Positions 9,477 to 17,556 of a stretch of DNA of 38,538 bases are shown one piece after another. Source of the DNA: Deltaproteobacteria bacterium (GTDB taxonomy: Bacteria > Desulfobacterota > Deferrimicrobia > Deferrimicrobiales > Deferrimicrobiaceae); the NCBI GenBank assembly GCA_016234845.1, contig JACRNP010000117.1, positions 1 through 38,538 on the forward strand. Direction: 5' to 3'. Position 1 is the stretch's first letter. The number at the start of each line of letters is the position of its first letter. Under the pieces are notes generated by a model, which ran no database searches, was not told the origin of the DNA, and worked only from the letters and a program-made list of their open reading frames with translations. The position numbers and the translations under genes were made by a program.

Positions 9477-9482
9477 ATTATA
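9477..9482 (-). promoter_or_regulatory. Candidate -10 box for a leaderless tamB transcript
   Basis: A perfect TATAAT (minus strand 9482-9477) is followed by six bases and then the tamB ATG, which would place the transcription start at or next to the A of the start codon. tamB also lacks a Shine-Dalgarno sequence, in agreement with a leaderless message. The matching -35 position falls inside the tRNA-Gly acceptor end and reads poorly (TCGCCC), so co-transcription with the tRNA is the main alternative. Confidence 0.3.
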
Positions 9483-9493
9483 AAGGAGGAAGG

Positions 9494-9568
9494 TGGAGCG
9501 GGCGACCGGATTCGAACCGGCGACGTTCAGCTTGGGAAGCTGACATTCTACCCCTGAATTACGCCCGC
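9494..9568 (-). tRNA. tRNA-Gly (anticodon CCC)
   Basis: Reading the minus strand from 9568 gives a full cloverleaf. The acceptor stem is GCGGGCG paired with CGCCCGC, the D stem is ATTC/GAAT, and the anticodon arm is TCAGC-TTCCCAA-GCTGA with anticodon CCC. The T arm is GCCGG-TTCGAAT-CCGGT, followed by discriminator T and an encoded CCA at 9496-9494. It would read GGG glycine codons, which suits a GC-rich genome. It sits between the TPR gene and tamB on the same strand, 23 bases before the tamB ATG. Confidence 0.97.
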
Positions 9569-9608
9569 GCGCCCTGATATTCTTACCACATCACGAAAAG
9601 ATTTTGCA

Positions 9609-9625
9609 ACGGGTTCCGAACCCGT
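9609..9625 (-). terminator. Candidate hairpin terminator after the TPR gene
   Basis: A perfect inverted repeat, ACGGGTTC and GAACCCGT around one base, begins 4 bases past the TPR stop codon on the minus strand. The bases that follow (GCAAAATCTTTTC) are only loosely T-rich, so this may be a weak terminator or a 3'-end processing hairpin at the end of the long aro-acc operon. Confidence 0.4.
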
Positions 9626-9628
9626 CTT

Positions 9629-10984
9629 TCAGGAACGGTAGCCTTCCGTCCGCGCCCGCACGTCCCGGTAGTCCGGCGCTTCCTCGAACAGCGCGAGAAG
9701 GATCTCCCGCGCGCTCCCCTCGTTCCCCGAGCGAAGCAGGAGAACCGCCTTGTGGTACCGGAGGTCCCGCCGCTCCTCGGCGGTAGGGGAACCGCTCGCG
9801 AGCACCTCGTCGAGGATCGCGACCGCCGCGTCCGGGTCCCCCTGGTCGGACAAGGTGTCCGCCAGGAGCGACGACGCCCCGATCGCCAGCTCCGGCTTCC
9901 GCATCGCGAGGCGGAATTCCTTCACCGCCTCCTCGAGCAGCCCCATCTCCTTGTAGGCGATGCCGAGATTGTATCTGGCGTCGAGGTCCGTGTCGCCGAT
10001 CTCCTCGTGGACCTTCGCCTGGAGGCGCCCCAGCGCGCTCCGGACGATGTCCTCCTCTTGCTCGTACTCGCCTTCGTCCGGGGACGACGGTTCCGCGATC
10101 CCCGGGGCGGAGCCCGGGTCGGAGAGGATGGGTGCGGGAGGCGGCGGGGGCGGGGCCGACTCGGGCGGGGGGGACTCCTCCGGCGCGGACATCTTCTGCA
10201 GCACCTCGGAAAACGAGAACGTTCCGGATCCGGCGACGTCCCATCCGCGGCGAATCGCCTCGACGGCTTCCCGCGCCTGCGCCGCGCGTTCCGGGCTCCC
10301 CAGCGCCTCCTCGAAATCGATGAGATGGTCCAGCAGCGGCAACCCTTCCTCCGGCGCCCCGACGGCGAGCCAGAGGAACCCGCAGATTTCGAGGACCGCC
10401 GGTTCCTTGTCGGCCAGGGAGGCGAGCGCTCTCACCCGCTCCGAGAACTCGGCGATCATCCCGGACGAAACCGCCGCCTTCACCGCCCGCTGCAGCTCGT
10501 TCCCGGACTCGATGAGTTTCCTCTGCCCCCGGTAGACGTCCGCGATGTACAGGCGCGGAAGGGGGTTCTTCGGAAGGAATTCCGCCGTCTGCCGGAAGAA
10601 ATCGATCTTCTGTTCGTCGCTGGTGAACCGGCCCGGCTCCGCGGCGACCTTCCGCAGCTCCATCTGCGCGTCCGCCGTGAGGCCCTCCGCCGCCAGCAGG
10701 CGGATAAGCCACTTCTGGAAGTCGTTGCTTCCGGGGTCGTGCTTGAGCATCTGCCGCAGGACCGCGATCGCCTTGCTCGCGAACCCGTCCTTCTCGTAGA
10801 GAACGGCCGAGCGTGCGAGCTGGTCGAGCCCCTCGACCACCTCGCCGACCCGCATGAGGAAGATCCCCAGCTTCTGGCGCGCCTGCGGGTCGTTGGGGGC
10901 GGACTGGACCTTTCGGGAAAGGGAACTACGGTCATCCTGTTCCTGGGAGGAAAAGAACTTCTTGAAGGAATCGAGGAAGCTCAC
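9629..10984 (-). CDS. Tetratricopeptide repeat protein
   Basis: The 451-residue protein starts at GTG 10984, whose GTGA overlaps the accC stop by 4 bases; an in-frame extension further upstream would lie inside accC and is not real. It opens MSFLDSFKKFFSSQEQDDR with no signal peptide, so it is likely cytoplasmic. The N-terminal half has helical repeats (for example PNDPQARQKLGIFLMRVGE and DGFASKAIAVLRQMLKHDP). A low-complexity proline/serine linker at about 268-305 follows, then a C-terminal TPR array (DLDARYNLGIAYKEMGLLEE onward). Such proteins bind partner proteins. Coupling to accC hints at a scaffold for the carboxylase, but that is only positional. A hairpin follows the stop. Confidence 0.85.
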   Translation of the reverse strand: MSFLDSFKKFFSSQEQDDRSSLSRKVQSAPNDPQARQKLGIFLMRVGEVVEGLDQLARSAVLYEKDGFASKAIAVLRQMLKHDPGSNDFQKWLIRLLAAEGLTADAQMELRKVAAEPGRFTSDEQKIDFFRQTAEFLPKNPLPRLYIADVYRGQRKLIESGNELQRAVKAAVSSGMIAEFSERVRALASLADKEPAVLEICGFLWLAVGAPEEGLPLLDHLIDFEEALGSPERAAQAREAVEAIRRGWDVAGSGTFSFSEVLQKMSAPEESPPPESAPPPPPPAPILSDPGSAPGIAEPSSPDEGEYEQEEDIVRSALGRLQAKVHEEIGDTDLDARYNLGIAYKEMGLLEEAVKEFRLAMRKPELAIGASSLLADTLSDQGDPDAAVAILDEVLASGSPTAEERRDLRYHKAVLLLRSGNEGSAREILLALFEEAPDYRDVRARTEGYRS

Positions 10985-12315
10985 CGCAGTTTCTCGATGA
11001 AGTTCGTCGAAAGCCGCGCCTCGACGAAGTCCGAATTCACCATGATCTTCTTGTGGAACCCGACCGTCGTGCGTACCCCCTCGATCCGCACTTCCTCGAG
11101 CGCGCGACGCATCCGGAGAATCGCCTCGGCGCGGTCGTCCCCGTGGACGATCAGCTTGCCGAGCAGGGAGTCGTACGTCGACGGCACGACGTATCCCGGG
11201 TAGATCGCCGAATCGATCCGGACGCCGAACCCTCCCGGGAAGATGCACGAATGGATCGGGCCCGGGAACGGCAGGAACGTCTCGGGGTCCTCCGCGTTGA
11301 TCCGCACCTCGATGGCGTGCCCCCGCTGGGGCACGTCCTTCTGCTCGTACCGCAGCTTCTTCCCGTCCGCGATCCGGATCTGTTCCCGCACGATGTCGAT
11401 CCCGGTGACCATCTCCGTCACCGGGTGCTCCACCTGGATGCGGGTGTTCATCTCGAGGAAATAGAACTCCCCGTCCGGGACGTACAGGAACTCGACGGTC
11501 CCCACGTTGTTGTAGTTCACGCCCGCCGCCGCGTCGACCGCCGCCTTCCACATCCGGTGCCGAACCCTTGCGGGCAAGGCGGGGGCGGGGGACTCCTCGA
11601 TCAGTTTCTGGTGCCGCCGCTGGATGGAGCAGTCCCGGTCGCCCAAGTGGATCACGCTCCCGTGGCGGTCTCCCATCACCTGGACCTCGACGTGGCGCGC
11701 GTTGTCGAAATATTTCTCGATGTAGACGTCGGGAACGCCGAAGGCCGACAGCGCCTCGGACTGGGCGGTCAGGAAGGCGTTGATGAAGGAAGCGGGGCTG
11801 TGGACGATCTTCATGCCGCGGCCGCCGCCCCCCGCCGCCGCCTTCACGATGACCGGAAAGCCGATCTCCTTGGCGACGCGAAGCCCCTCTTCCTCCTCGG
11901 TGATCGCCCCGTCGCTCCCGGGAACCACCGGCACCTTGGCTTTCCGCACGGCGTTCCGGGCCTGGATCTTGTCCCCCATCAGGCGGATGGCCTCCGCGGA
12001 GGGGCCGATGAACTTCACGCCGTAATTCTGGCAGATCTCGGCGAACGCGGCGTTTTCCGCGAGGAAGCCGTACCCCGGGTGCACGGAGTCGGCGTCCGTG
12101 ATCTCGATCGCAGAGAGGATGGCCGGGACGTTCAGGTAGCTCTCCGCGCTGGGAGGAGGGCCGATGCAGACGGCCTGGTCGGCCATCTTCACGTGGAGGG
12201 CTTCCTTGTCCATCGTGGAGTAGACCGCGACCGTCCCGATTCCCATCTCCCGGCAGGTCCGGATGATGCGGACCGCGACCTCTCCCCGGTTGGCGATGAG
12301 AACCTTGTGGATCAT
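10981..12315 (-). CDS. accC: Acetyl-CoA carboxylase, biotin carboxylase subunit
   Basis: The 444-residue protein carries out ATP-dependent carboxylation of the biotin on AccB, the first half-reaction in making malonyl-CoA for fatty acids. Visible family marks are the N-terminal IANRGEVAVRIIRTC, the glycine-rich ATP loop AAAGGGGRGMK (about 160-170), the HQKLIEE segment, the metal and catalytic stretch EMNTRIQVEHPVTE (about 288-301) and INAEDPE. Length matches stand-alone AccC (about 445-450). It follows accB by 10 bases and shares 4 bases with the downstream TPR gene. The carboxyltransferase subunits (accA, accD) are not in the window. A product inside a multi-domain pyruvate or propionyl carboxylase is ruled out by size. 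Confidence 0.97.
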   Translation of the reverse strand: MIHKVLIANRGEVAVRIIRTCREMGIGTVAVYSTMDKEALHVKMADQAVCIGPPPSAESYLNVPAILSAIEITDADSVHPGYGFLAENAAFAEICQNYGVKFIGPSAEAIRLMGDKIQARNAVRKAKVPVVPGSDGAITEEEEGLRVAKEIGFPVIVKAAAGGGGRGMKIVHSPASFINAFLTAQSEALSAFGVPDVYIEKYFDNARHVEVQVMGDRHGSVIHLGDRDCSIQRRHQKLIEESPAPALPARVRHRMWKAAVDAAAGVNYNNVGTVEFLYVPDGEFYFLEMNTRIQVEHPVTEMVTGIDIVREQIRIADGKKLRYEQKDVPQRGHAIEVRINAEDPETFLPFPGPIHSCIFPGGFGVRIDSAIYPGYVVPSTYDSLLGKLIVHGDDRAEAILRMRRALEEVRIEGVRTTVGFHKKIMVNSDFVEARLSTNFIEKLR

Positions 12316-12325
12316 CTAAGCCGCC

Positions 12326-12784
12326 CTACTCCGGAAGCACGTGGAACAGCGGCTGGCCGTACGCCACCGGCTGGGCGTTCTCCACCAGGATCGCCGCGAT
12401 CGTCCCGGTGGTGTCCGACTCGATCTGGTTCATGATCTTCATCGCCTCGACGATGCAGAGGACCTGCCCCTTCACGACCCGGGCGCCCACCTCGACGAAC
12501 GGCGCGGCGTCCGGCGCCGGCGCGCGGTAGAAGGTCCCGACGATCGGGGAAACGATCTCCTTGTGGGCCGGCTTGGGAGCCGTTTTCGCCTCGGCCGGAG
12601 GGGGCCCGGCCGCCCCGGGCGAAGCGGTCGGCGCCGGGACCGGCGCCTGCGCCTGGGGGGAGAACACGACCGGCGGGGCGCCGCGGCGGATCTTCAGCAC
12701 CGTGTCGCCGCGACCCAGTTCGAACTCGCTGATTTCGGATCCCTTCAACAGCTCCAGGATCTCGCGGATCTCCTTCAGGTTCAT
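12326..12784 (-). CDS. accB: Biotin carboxyl carrier protein of acetyl-CoA carboxylase
   Basis: This 152-residue protein carries the biotin that shuttles CO2 between AccC and the carboxyltransferase. The N-terminal helix ([20 protein letters not shown]) is followed by a proline/alanine-rich mobile linker (about 40-75) and a biotinyl domain (about 76-152). The biotinylated lysine is Lys116 in EAMKIMN. The thumb segment typical of AccB is visible as [28 protein letters not shown] lies ahead of ATG 12784. It stands between efp and accC, in the order common to many bacteria. Confidence 0.97.
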   Translation of the reverse strand: MNLKEIREILELLKGSEISEFELGRGDTVLKIRRGAPPVVFSPQAQAPVPAPTASPGAAGPPPAEAKTAPKPAHKEIVSPIVGTFYRAPAPDAAPFVEVGARVVKGQVLCIVEAMKIMNQIESDTTGTIAAILVENAQPVAYGQPLFHVLPE

Positions 12785-12794
12785 GGGAATCCCC

Positions 12795-13352
12795 TCACGC
12801 CCGCCCGATATAGGTGCCGGTCCGCGTATCCACCTTCACGACGTCCCCCTCGTTCAGGAACAGGGGCACCTGCACGACCGCCCCGGACTCCAGCTTCGCC
12901 GGTTTGGTCGCGCCGCTCACCGTGTCCCCCCGCACTCCGGGCTCGGTCTCCGCGATCCGGAGGTCGATGAAGAACGGGATGTCGACGCCGATGGGCTCCC
13001 CCTTGTAGAACAGGATCTTCACGGGGAGGTTTTCGATCAGGTAGCTCCCGGCCTCCTCGACGTGGTCCTGGTCGAGGTAGATCTGTTCGTACGTGCGGTT
13101 GTCCATGAAATGATACTGGTTCTCCATCCGGTACATGAACTGCATGTCCCGTTCCTCGAGGTCCGGCTTTTCCACCTTGTCCCCGCTGCGGAACGTGTGC
13201 TCCAGGACCGCGCCGGACTTCAGGTTCTTGAGCTTGGTCCGTACGAACGCGTTCCCCTTTCCCGGCTTCACATGCTGGAAGTAGACGATGATGTAGGGGG
13301 CTCCTTCGAATTCGATCTTGAGCCCGTTGCGGAAATCCGACGTCGTGTACAT
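12795..13352 (-). CDS. efp: Elongation factor P
   Basis: EF-P enters the ribosomal E site and relieves stalling at polyproline stretches. I place the start at ATG 13352 ([17 protein letters not shown]), preceded by GGCAGGGA, giving 185 residues, the usual length. A longer open frame upstream lies inside the peptidase gene and is a shadow. The tip loop reads [10 protein letters not shown], with Lys32 at the position that is lysylated by EpmA in E. coli-type EF-P. No epmA or epmB gene is in the window. The three beta-barrel domains are complete, ending [14 protein letters not shown]. Several proteins encoded here carry polyproline tracts (RDD protein, TPR protein, LysM protein), which are natural EF-P targets. 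Confidence 0.97.
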   Translation of the reverse strand: MYTTSDFRNGLKIEFEGAPYIIVYFQHVKPGKGNAFVRTKLKNLKSGAVLEHTFRSGDKVEKPDLEERDMQFMYRMENQYHFMDNRTYEQIYLDQDHVEEAGSYLIENLPVKILFYKGEPIGVDIPFFIDLRIAETEPGVRGDTVSGATKPAKLESGAVVQVPLFLNEGDVVKVDTRTGTYIGRA

Positions 13353-13368
13353 TCCCTGCCCCGCCCCC

Positions 13369-14442
13369 TCAAACCAGAGATGCCGCCGCCTTGGGCAGAA
13401 ACGTGATCCGTTCGCACCCGGTCGCGGTGACTTTGACCGTATCCTCGAGCCGGACGCCGCCGACACCGGGGAGGTACACCCCGGGCTCCACGGTGACCAC
13501 CATCCCCTCCGCGATCCGATCCTTCGAGCGGATGGAAATGGACGGGCGTTCGTGGATGTCCAACCCCACGCCATGCCCGGTCGAATGAACAAAATACTTC
13601 AAATATCCCGACCGGTCCAGCGATTCCCGCACCTTCGCGTCCACCTGCTTGCACCGCACGCCGGGGCGGAGGACCGCCAACCCGGCTTCCTGCGCGCGCC
13701 GCACGGCGTCGAACACCTTCCCGATGCGCGGTTCGGGTCTCGATGGGATGACGGTCACCGTCTCGTCCGAGCAGTAACCGTTCTTCCTTGCGCCGAAATC
13801 GAGAACCAGGGGCCCCTTCCCCGATATCCGGCTCCCCCCGGGGGAGGCGTGGGGCATCGCCGACCGGGCCGCGTCGGCCACGATCGGCGGGAAGGAGACC
13901 CCGTCGGCGCCACGCCGGATCATTTCCCGCTCCAGGTCCGCGGCGACGGCCCTCTCGGTTCTTCCGCGGGTTCCCCCCGACAGCACGCGGAGCAGCGCGG
14001 CCGCCGCGATGGCGGTCGCGGCCTCGATCTCGCGGATCTCCCCCGGTTCCTTTCGCATCCGCAGCGGTTCCACGAGGTCTTCCCCGAGGATCCACCGTTT
14101 CTCTCCGCCGCGGGCCAGGGCGCGGAACGATTCGACGCTCAGGTACCGGGATTCGAATCCGATCTTCCGCGCACCGGTCTTCCGAAGTCGCCTGGAGACG
14201 TCGGCCCATTTTCGTCCCGTGACGACCACCTGGGCCCCCCGGACTTCGCCCCGGGCCTGGACGTCGTACCGCCCGTCGGTGAAGAGGATCGCGTCTCCCG
14301 GGACGACCAGCAGCGCCGCCTCGCTCCCGGTGAATCCGGTGAGGTAGCGAACGTTGGAGAGGCGGACGCACAGGTACGCCCCGATGCCCCGTCTCCGGAG
14401 GACGGCGTGAAGCCGAGCGAGCCGGCGTTCCCCCGCGGTCAC
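13369..14442 (-). CDS. M24B metallopeptidase, Xaa-Pro aminopeptidase type
   Basis: The 357-residue protein (GTG start 14442, GGTAGG upstream) should remove an N-terminal residue preceding proline, or cut Xaa-Pro dipeptides. It has an N-terminal creatinase-like domain (about 8-125) and a pita-bread catalytic domain (about 130-357). The five metal ligands are visible: the two Asp in LDFGARKNGYCSDET (11 residues apart, as in PepP), His in STGHGVGLDIHE, Glu in VTVEPGVYLPG and Glu in GGVRLEDTV. The protein is shorter than E. coli PepP (about 440) and matches the 350-residue group often placed beside efp, as here (16-base gap). Its role is likely peptide turnover; whether it is an aminopeptidase or a prolidase cannot be told. 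Confidence 0.92.
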   Translation of the reverse strand: MTAGERRLARLHAVLRRRGIGAYLCVRLSNVRYLTGFTGSEAALLVVPGDAILFTDGRYDVQARGEVRGAQVVVTGRKWADVSRRLRKTGARKIGFESRYLSVESFRALARGGEKRWILGEDLVEPLRMRKEPGEIREIEAATAIAAAALLRVLSGGTRGRTERAVAADLEREMIRRGADGVSFPPIVADAARSAMPHASPGGSRISGKGPLVLDFGARKNGYCSDETVTVIPSRPEPRIGKVFDAVRRAQEAGLAVLRPGVRCKQVDAKVRESLDRSGYLKYFVHSTGHGVGLDIHERPSISIRSKDRIAEGMVVTVEPGVYLPGVGGVRLEDTVKVTATGCERITFLPKAAASLV

Positions 14443-14449
14443 GAACGGC

Positions 14450-14899
14450 CTACCGCCCCAGATGCCGGAGGAGGGCCTGCAGGGCCAGTACGTACCCGTG
14501 GCCGCCGACGCCGCAGATCCGCCCGAGAACGACGTCCTCCACGAGGGAGACCTTCCGGAACGGCTCCCTGCGGGCGGGGTTGGACAGGTGAACCTCGATG
14601 GCGGGCACTCCGCAGAAGAGAAGGGCGTCGCGGATGGCGACGCTGGTGTGGGTGTACCCCGCGGGATTGATCACCAGCCCGTCCGCGGCGCCCCGGGCCC
14701 GCTGAAGCCTCTCGACGATCTCGCCCTCGTGGTTCGACTGGAAGAACTCCACCGTCGCCCCCGCGGCGCGGGCCGCGGCGGACACCTCTTTGCGGATGGC
14801 GGCCAGCGTGTCCTTCCCGTACACGGACGGCTCCCTCTCCCCGAGGACGTTCAGGTTGGGGCCGTCGACGAAGAGGATCCGGAGGGGAGGCGCCTTCAC
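14450..14899 (-). CDS. aroQ: 3-dehydroquinate dehydratase, type II
   Basis: This catalyses the third step of the shikimate pathway, dehydrating 3-dehydroquinate. The start GTG 14899 overlaps the roadblock gene stop as GTGA, giving 149 residues, the normal type II length. The catalytic segments are all present: GPNLNVLGEREPSVYG (with the Arg and Tyr of the lid), SNHEGEIVERL, INPAGYTHTSVAIRDAL and the substrate-binding EVHLSN. It belongs to the same operon as aroC, aroK and aroB, so four shikimate steps are encoded together. aroA and aroE are not in the window. Confidence 0.97.
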   Translation of the reverse strand: MKAPPLRILFVDGPNLNVLGEREPSVYGKDTLAAIRKEVSAAARAAGATVEFFQSNHEGEIVERLQRARGAADGLVINPAGYTHTSVAIRDALLFCGVPAIEVHLSNPARREPFRKVSLVEDVVLGRICGVGGHGYVLALQALLRHLGR

Positions 14900-15255
14900 A
14901 GCATCTCCCGGGTGCGGCGGGCCGCCTGGCGGAGAAGGAAGCGGCACTTCCCGGGAACGATCCCGGTGGTCGTCACCACGGCGAGGAAATATTCGGCGCT
15001 GACCCTTCGGACGAAGACCATGGCGAGCAGGCCGGCGAGATAGATCTCCTGCGCCGCCCCCAGGCCGTTCTCCGCGGCCACCCGGTCCGACTCCCGGAAG
15101 AAATGCACGACCTCCGCGGCGAGCGCGGGGAGGTCTCGCTCGTCTCCCGGGGAGTGCCATTCCTCGACCGTCAAGCCGTCGGCGCCGACCAGCGCCCCCG
15201 ACGTGATCCCGGGATCCTTCCGGCTCATCTCCTCAATGATATCTCGAAAGGTCAT
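14896..15255 (-). CDS. Roadblock/LC7 domain protein (MglB-like)
   Basis: The 119-residue protein is a single roadblock/LC7 fold: N-terminal helix MTFRDIIEEMSRKDPGI, strand GALVGADGLTVEEW, a long central helix (LPALAAEVVHFFRESDRVA) and the strand pair AAQEIYLAGLLAMVFVRRVS / AEYFLAVVTTTG. In MglB, proteins of this fold act on the small GTPase MglA in polarity and motility control. No MglA-like GTPase is present in this window. Its start overlaps the end of the AroB-TPR gene by 23 bases, with AAGGAG well placed, and its stop overlaps aroQ by 4 bases, so its synthesis is coupled to the aro operon. Its target is unknown. Confidence 0.85.
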   Translation of the reverse strand: MTFRDIIEEMSRKDPGITSGALVGADGLTVEEWHSPGDERDLPALAAEVVHFFRESDRVAAENGLGAAQEIYLAGLLAMVFVRRVSAEYFLAVVTTTGIVPGKCRFLLRQAARRTREML

Positions 15256-17008
15256 ACCCGTACTCCTTCGCCGTCATGTCGAGGAAGGCCGCCAGGACCG
15301 CCTCCACGGGGTCCTCCTCGCCGCGATCCGCCATCCAGGCCAGCGCCCGCGCGTTCTCCGGATCCCGTGCCAGGATCTCGCCGACGATCCCGCGGGCCGT
15401 TCTTCTCTCGCCCTGGGACCAGTACACGTCGGCCAGGGTGATCGTCCCCACCGCGGGGGACGCCGGAACGCCCACGTCCGGCCCGGGCTCCCGGGCTTCC
15501 GTCGGCTCGGCGTCCCGCAGCCTCGTCCGACCCGTCTCCAGCGGGAGAACCTCTTCCGCCGACCGGATCTCGTACGACTCGTCCCCGACGAGAACCAGGT
15601 TGGCCAACGGGTGCGCCGCGGGAGACTCCTCCGGCTTCGATTCCCCGGGCACCGTCCTGCCGATGTCCGACGCGACCCGTTGGGCCGGAACGAAGGAAGG
15701 ATTCCGTTCGAGGACGACCTGGATCGCCTGCCATGCCGCCGTCACGTTCCCCGACTCCCGATACGCGTCGGCGAGGAGCGTGATCGCGTCGTTGTCCCTC
15801 GGGTTGGACGTCACGCGGCGTTCCAGCGACCGGACCGCGTCGTCCCCCCCTCCGGGTGAGGGCTCCGGGGACGGAAACGGAAGTTCCGGTTCCGCGGAGG
15901 ACGCGGCGGAACCGCGTCCCGCCGAGCGCTCGCGGACCTCCGCGCGGATCGAGGGGAGTTCCCGGCGGATTTCCGAAAGCGGGACCCGTCGGAGCTCGCA
16001 CCGGCCGGGCGCCGCGATCAACGGAAGGTCCACGTCGGCGACGAGCCGCTTCTTGTCCGAGCCCATCGCCGCGGCGATCGACGAAAGCGGCATCCCCGGA
16101 TCGTCCAGCTCGTACCCCATGGCCAGGAGCAGGGAAACGACCTCGCCCACCAGCCTTTCCTCCGTCACCCCGAGACGGTGGCCCAGGACCGCTTCCCAAG
16201 CAAGCCCCATCGCAACGGCCTCGCCGTGGAGGAGCCTCCCGAATCCGCTCGCTCTTTCCATCGCGTGACCGACGGTGTGCCCGAGATTCAGGATCCGCCG
16301 GAGGGAGGATTCCCTTTCGTCCTTCTCCACAACGGATGCCTTGAAGGCGATCGCGCGCCGGATCAGCCACCGCCAGTCGTCCCCCGAGAACCCCTTCCAG
16401 CGGGCTCCTTCCGCCCGGAGCCGTTCCCAGAGCTCCGGGTCCCCCGCCAGCCCGATCTTGACCACCTCGGCGAGACCCGCGAGGAGATTCCGATCGTCCA
16501 GCGTCCGGAGAAACGCGTCGTCGATGAAGACGGCCCGCGGCTGGTGAAACGCCCCGACGAGGTTCTTTCCCTCCGGAAGGTTGAACCCGGTCTTCCCGCC
16601 GACGCTGCTGTCCACCTGCGCCAGAAGGGTCGTCGGAATCTGGATGCAGGTGATTCCGCGGAGAAACGTGGCCGCCGCGAAACCCGCCAGATCCCCGACC
16701 ACCCCGCCCCCGAACGCCACCACGAGGGATTCCCTCCCCGCCTGACCCCGGGCGAGGAATTCGTAGATCCTGCCCACCGTCTCGTGGTTCTTGTGCTCTT
16801 CCCCGGGGGGGAGCGCCAGGACTTCGTGCGGTATTCCGGCGAGCCAGCGGCGGATGTCGTCCCCGTAGATGGACGCGACGTTGCGGTCGGTCACGACGTG
16901 GACGGTGCCGCCCGGATAGAAGCGGCATATCCATTCCTGGAACAGCGAGTAGATGTCCCGGCTGAAGAAGATGTCGTATGTCCGCTCGCCCAGGGAGACG
17001 GTGATCAT
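15233..17008 (-). CDS. aroB: 3-dehydroquinate synthase fused to a C-terminal TPR region
   Basis: Residues 1 to about 360 are a full AroB, which turns DAHP into 3-dehydroquinate. The NAD site GGGVVGDLAGFAAATFLRG (100-118), VDSSVGGKTGFN, and zinc ligands Glu181 (AEVVKIG), His244 (LGHTVGH) and His261 (LLHGEAV) have the spacing seen in E. coli AroB. The frame then continues without a stop for some 230 residues: an acidic, proline-rich linker (about 361-390), a TPR-like pair (about 391-440), a second linker and another TPR-like unit (about 520-562), ending EYGYDLSRYH. Ordinary AroB is about 360 residues long. The start is ATG 17008, 8 bases after aroK. The tail overlaps the roadblock gene by 23 bases. 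I see no internal start with a good ribosome site that would make the tail separately. A sequencing error that removed a stop cannot be excluded. Confidence 0.92.
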   Translation of the reverse strand: MITVSLGERTYDIFFSRDIYSLFQEWICRFYPGGTVHVVTDRNVASIYGDDIRRWLAGIPHEVLALPPGEEHKNHETVGRIYEFLARGQAGRESLVVAFGGGVVGDLAGFAAATFLRGITCIQIPTTLLAQVDSSVGGKTGFNLPEGKNLVGAFHQPRAVFIDDAFLRTLDDRNLLAGLAEVVKIGLAGDPELWERLRAEGARWKGFSGDDWRWLIRRAIAFKASVVEKDERESSLRRILNLGHTVGHAMERASGFGRLLHGEAVAMGLAWEAVLGHRLGVTEERLVGEVVSLLLAMGYELDDPGMPLSSIAAAMGSDKKRLVADVDLPLIAAPGRCELRRVPLSEIRRELPSIRAEVRERSAGRGSAASSAEPELPFPSPEPSPGGGDDAVRSLERRVTSNPRDNDAITLLADAYRESGNVTAAWQAIQVVLERNPSFVPAQRVASDIGRTVPGESKPEESPAAHPLANLVLVGDESYEIRSAEEVLPLETGRTRLRDAEPTEAREPGPDVGVPASPAVGTITLADVYWSQGERRTARGIVGEILARDPENARALAWMADRGEEDPVEAVLAAFLDMTAKEYGYDLSRYH

Positions 17009-17016
17009 GTCGTTGG

Positions 17017-17556
17017 TCAGGATCGGCCTCCCCCCCGTTTCGCCAGCCGTTCGACGATCCGGTCCGCCACCTCCGGAACCGTCCTGTCGTCGGTCTCGAT
17101 CGAGAAATCCGCCTTCCGGTATCCCGGCGTCCTCCGGCCGAGCAGCTCCCGGGCGACCTTCTCCCGGTCGCCGCCGCGGAGCAGCGGCCGCACCGCGTCC
17201 CCCGACAGGCGGTGCAGGATCGTCTCGGGCTTCGCCTCGAGGTGCACGACCGGGCCGTACCCCTTCAGGAGCTTCCTGTTTCCTTCGTCCATGAAGGCGC
17301 CTCCGCCGGTCGCCACGACCCGCCCCTCGACCGCGAGGATCTCGCGCAGCGCGGCGCTCTCCCGCCGGCGGAACGCGGCCTCTCCCTCGTCGACGAACAG
17401 ATCGCGGATCTCCCGACCCGACGTACGTTCGATCCACTCGTCGACATCGACGAATTCCGCGCCGATCCTCCGGGCCAGTTCCTTCCCCACGGAACTTTTT
17501 CCCGACCCCATGAATCCCACCAGGACGACCCCGGGAAATTCCCTTCGACGGATCAT
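17017..17556 (-). CDS. aroK: Shikimate kinase
   Basis: This phosphorylates shikimate at the 3-OH with ATP. The 179-residue protein has the Walker A loop GFMGSGKSSVG (Lys20), the DVD motif in FVDVDEWIE, the shikimate-binding GEAAFRRRE, the Walker B-like ATGGGAF and the lid arginine in RPLL. Length is normal. Its ATG overlaps the aroC stop as ATGA (17553-17556), and aroB starts 8 bases after its stop, so aroC, aroK and aroB form one coupled set. Confidence 0.96.
   Translation of the reverse strand: MIRRREFPGVVLVGFMGSGKSSVGKELARRIGAEFVDVDEWIERTSGREIRDLFVDEGEAAFRRRESAALREILAVEGRVVATGGGAFMDEGNRKLLKGYGPVVHLEAKPETILHRLSGDAVRPLLRGGDREKVARELLGRRTPGYRKADFSIETDDRTVPEVADRIVERLAKRGGGRS

Noticed and set aside
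9483-9490. AAAGGAGG on the plus strand as a ribosome site
   Set aside because: No plus-strand gene follows; the downstream sequence is a tRNA on the other strand.
9629-11551. 640-residue version of the TPR protein
   Set aside because: The extra N-terminus is accC out of frame; GTG 10984 overlaps the accC stop and fits the operon pattern.
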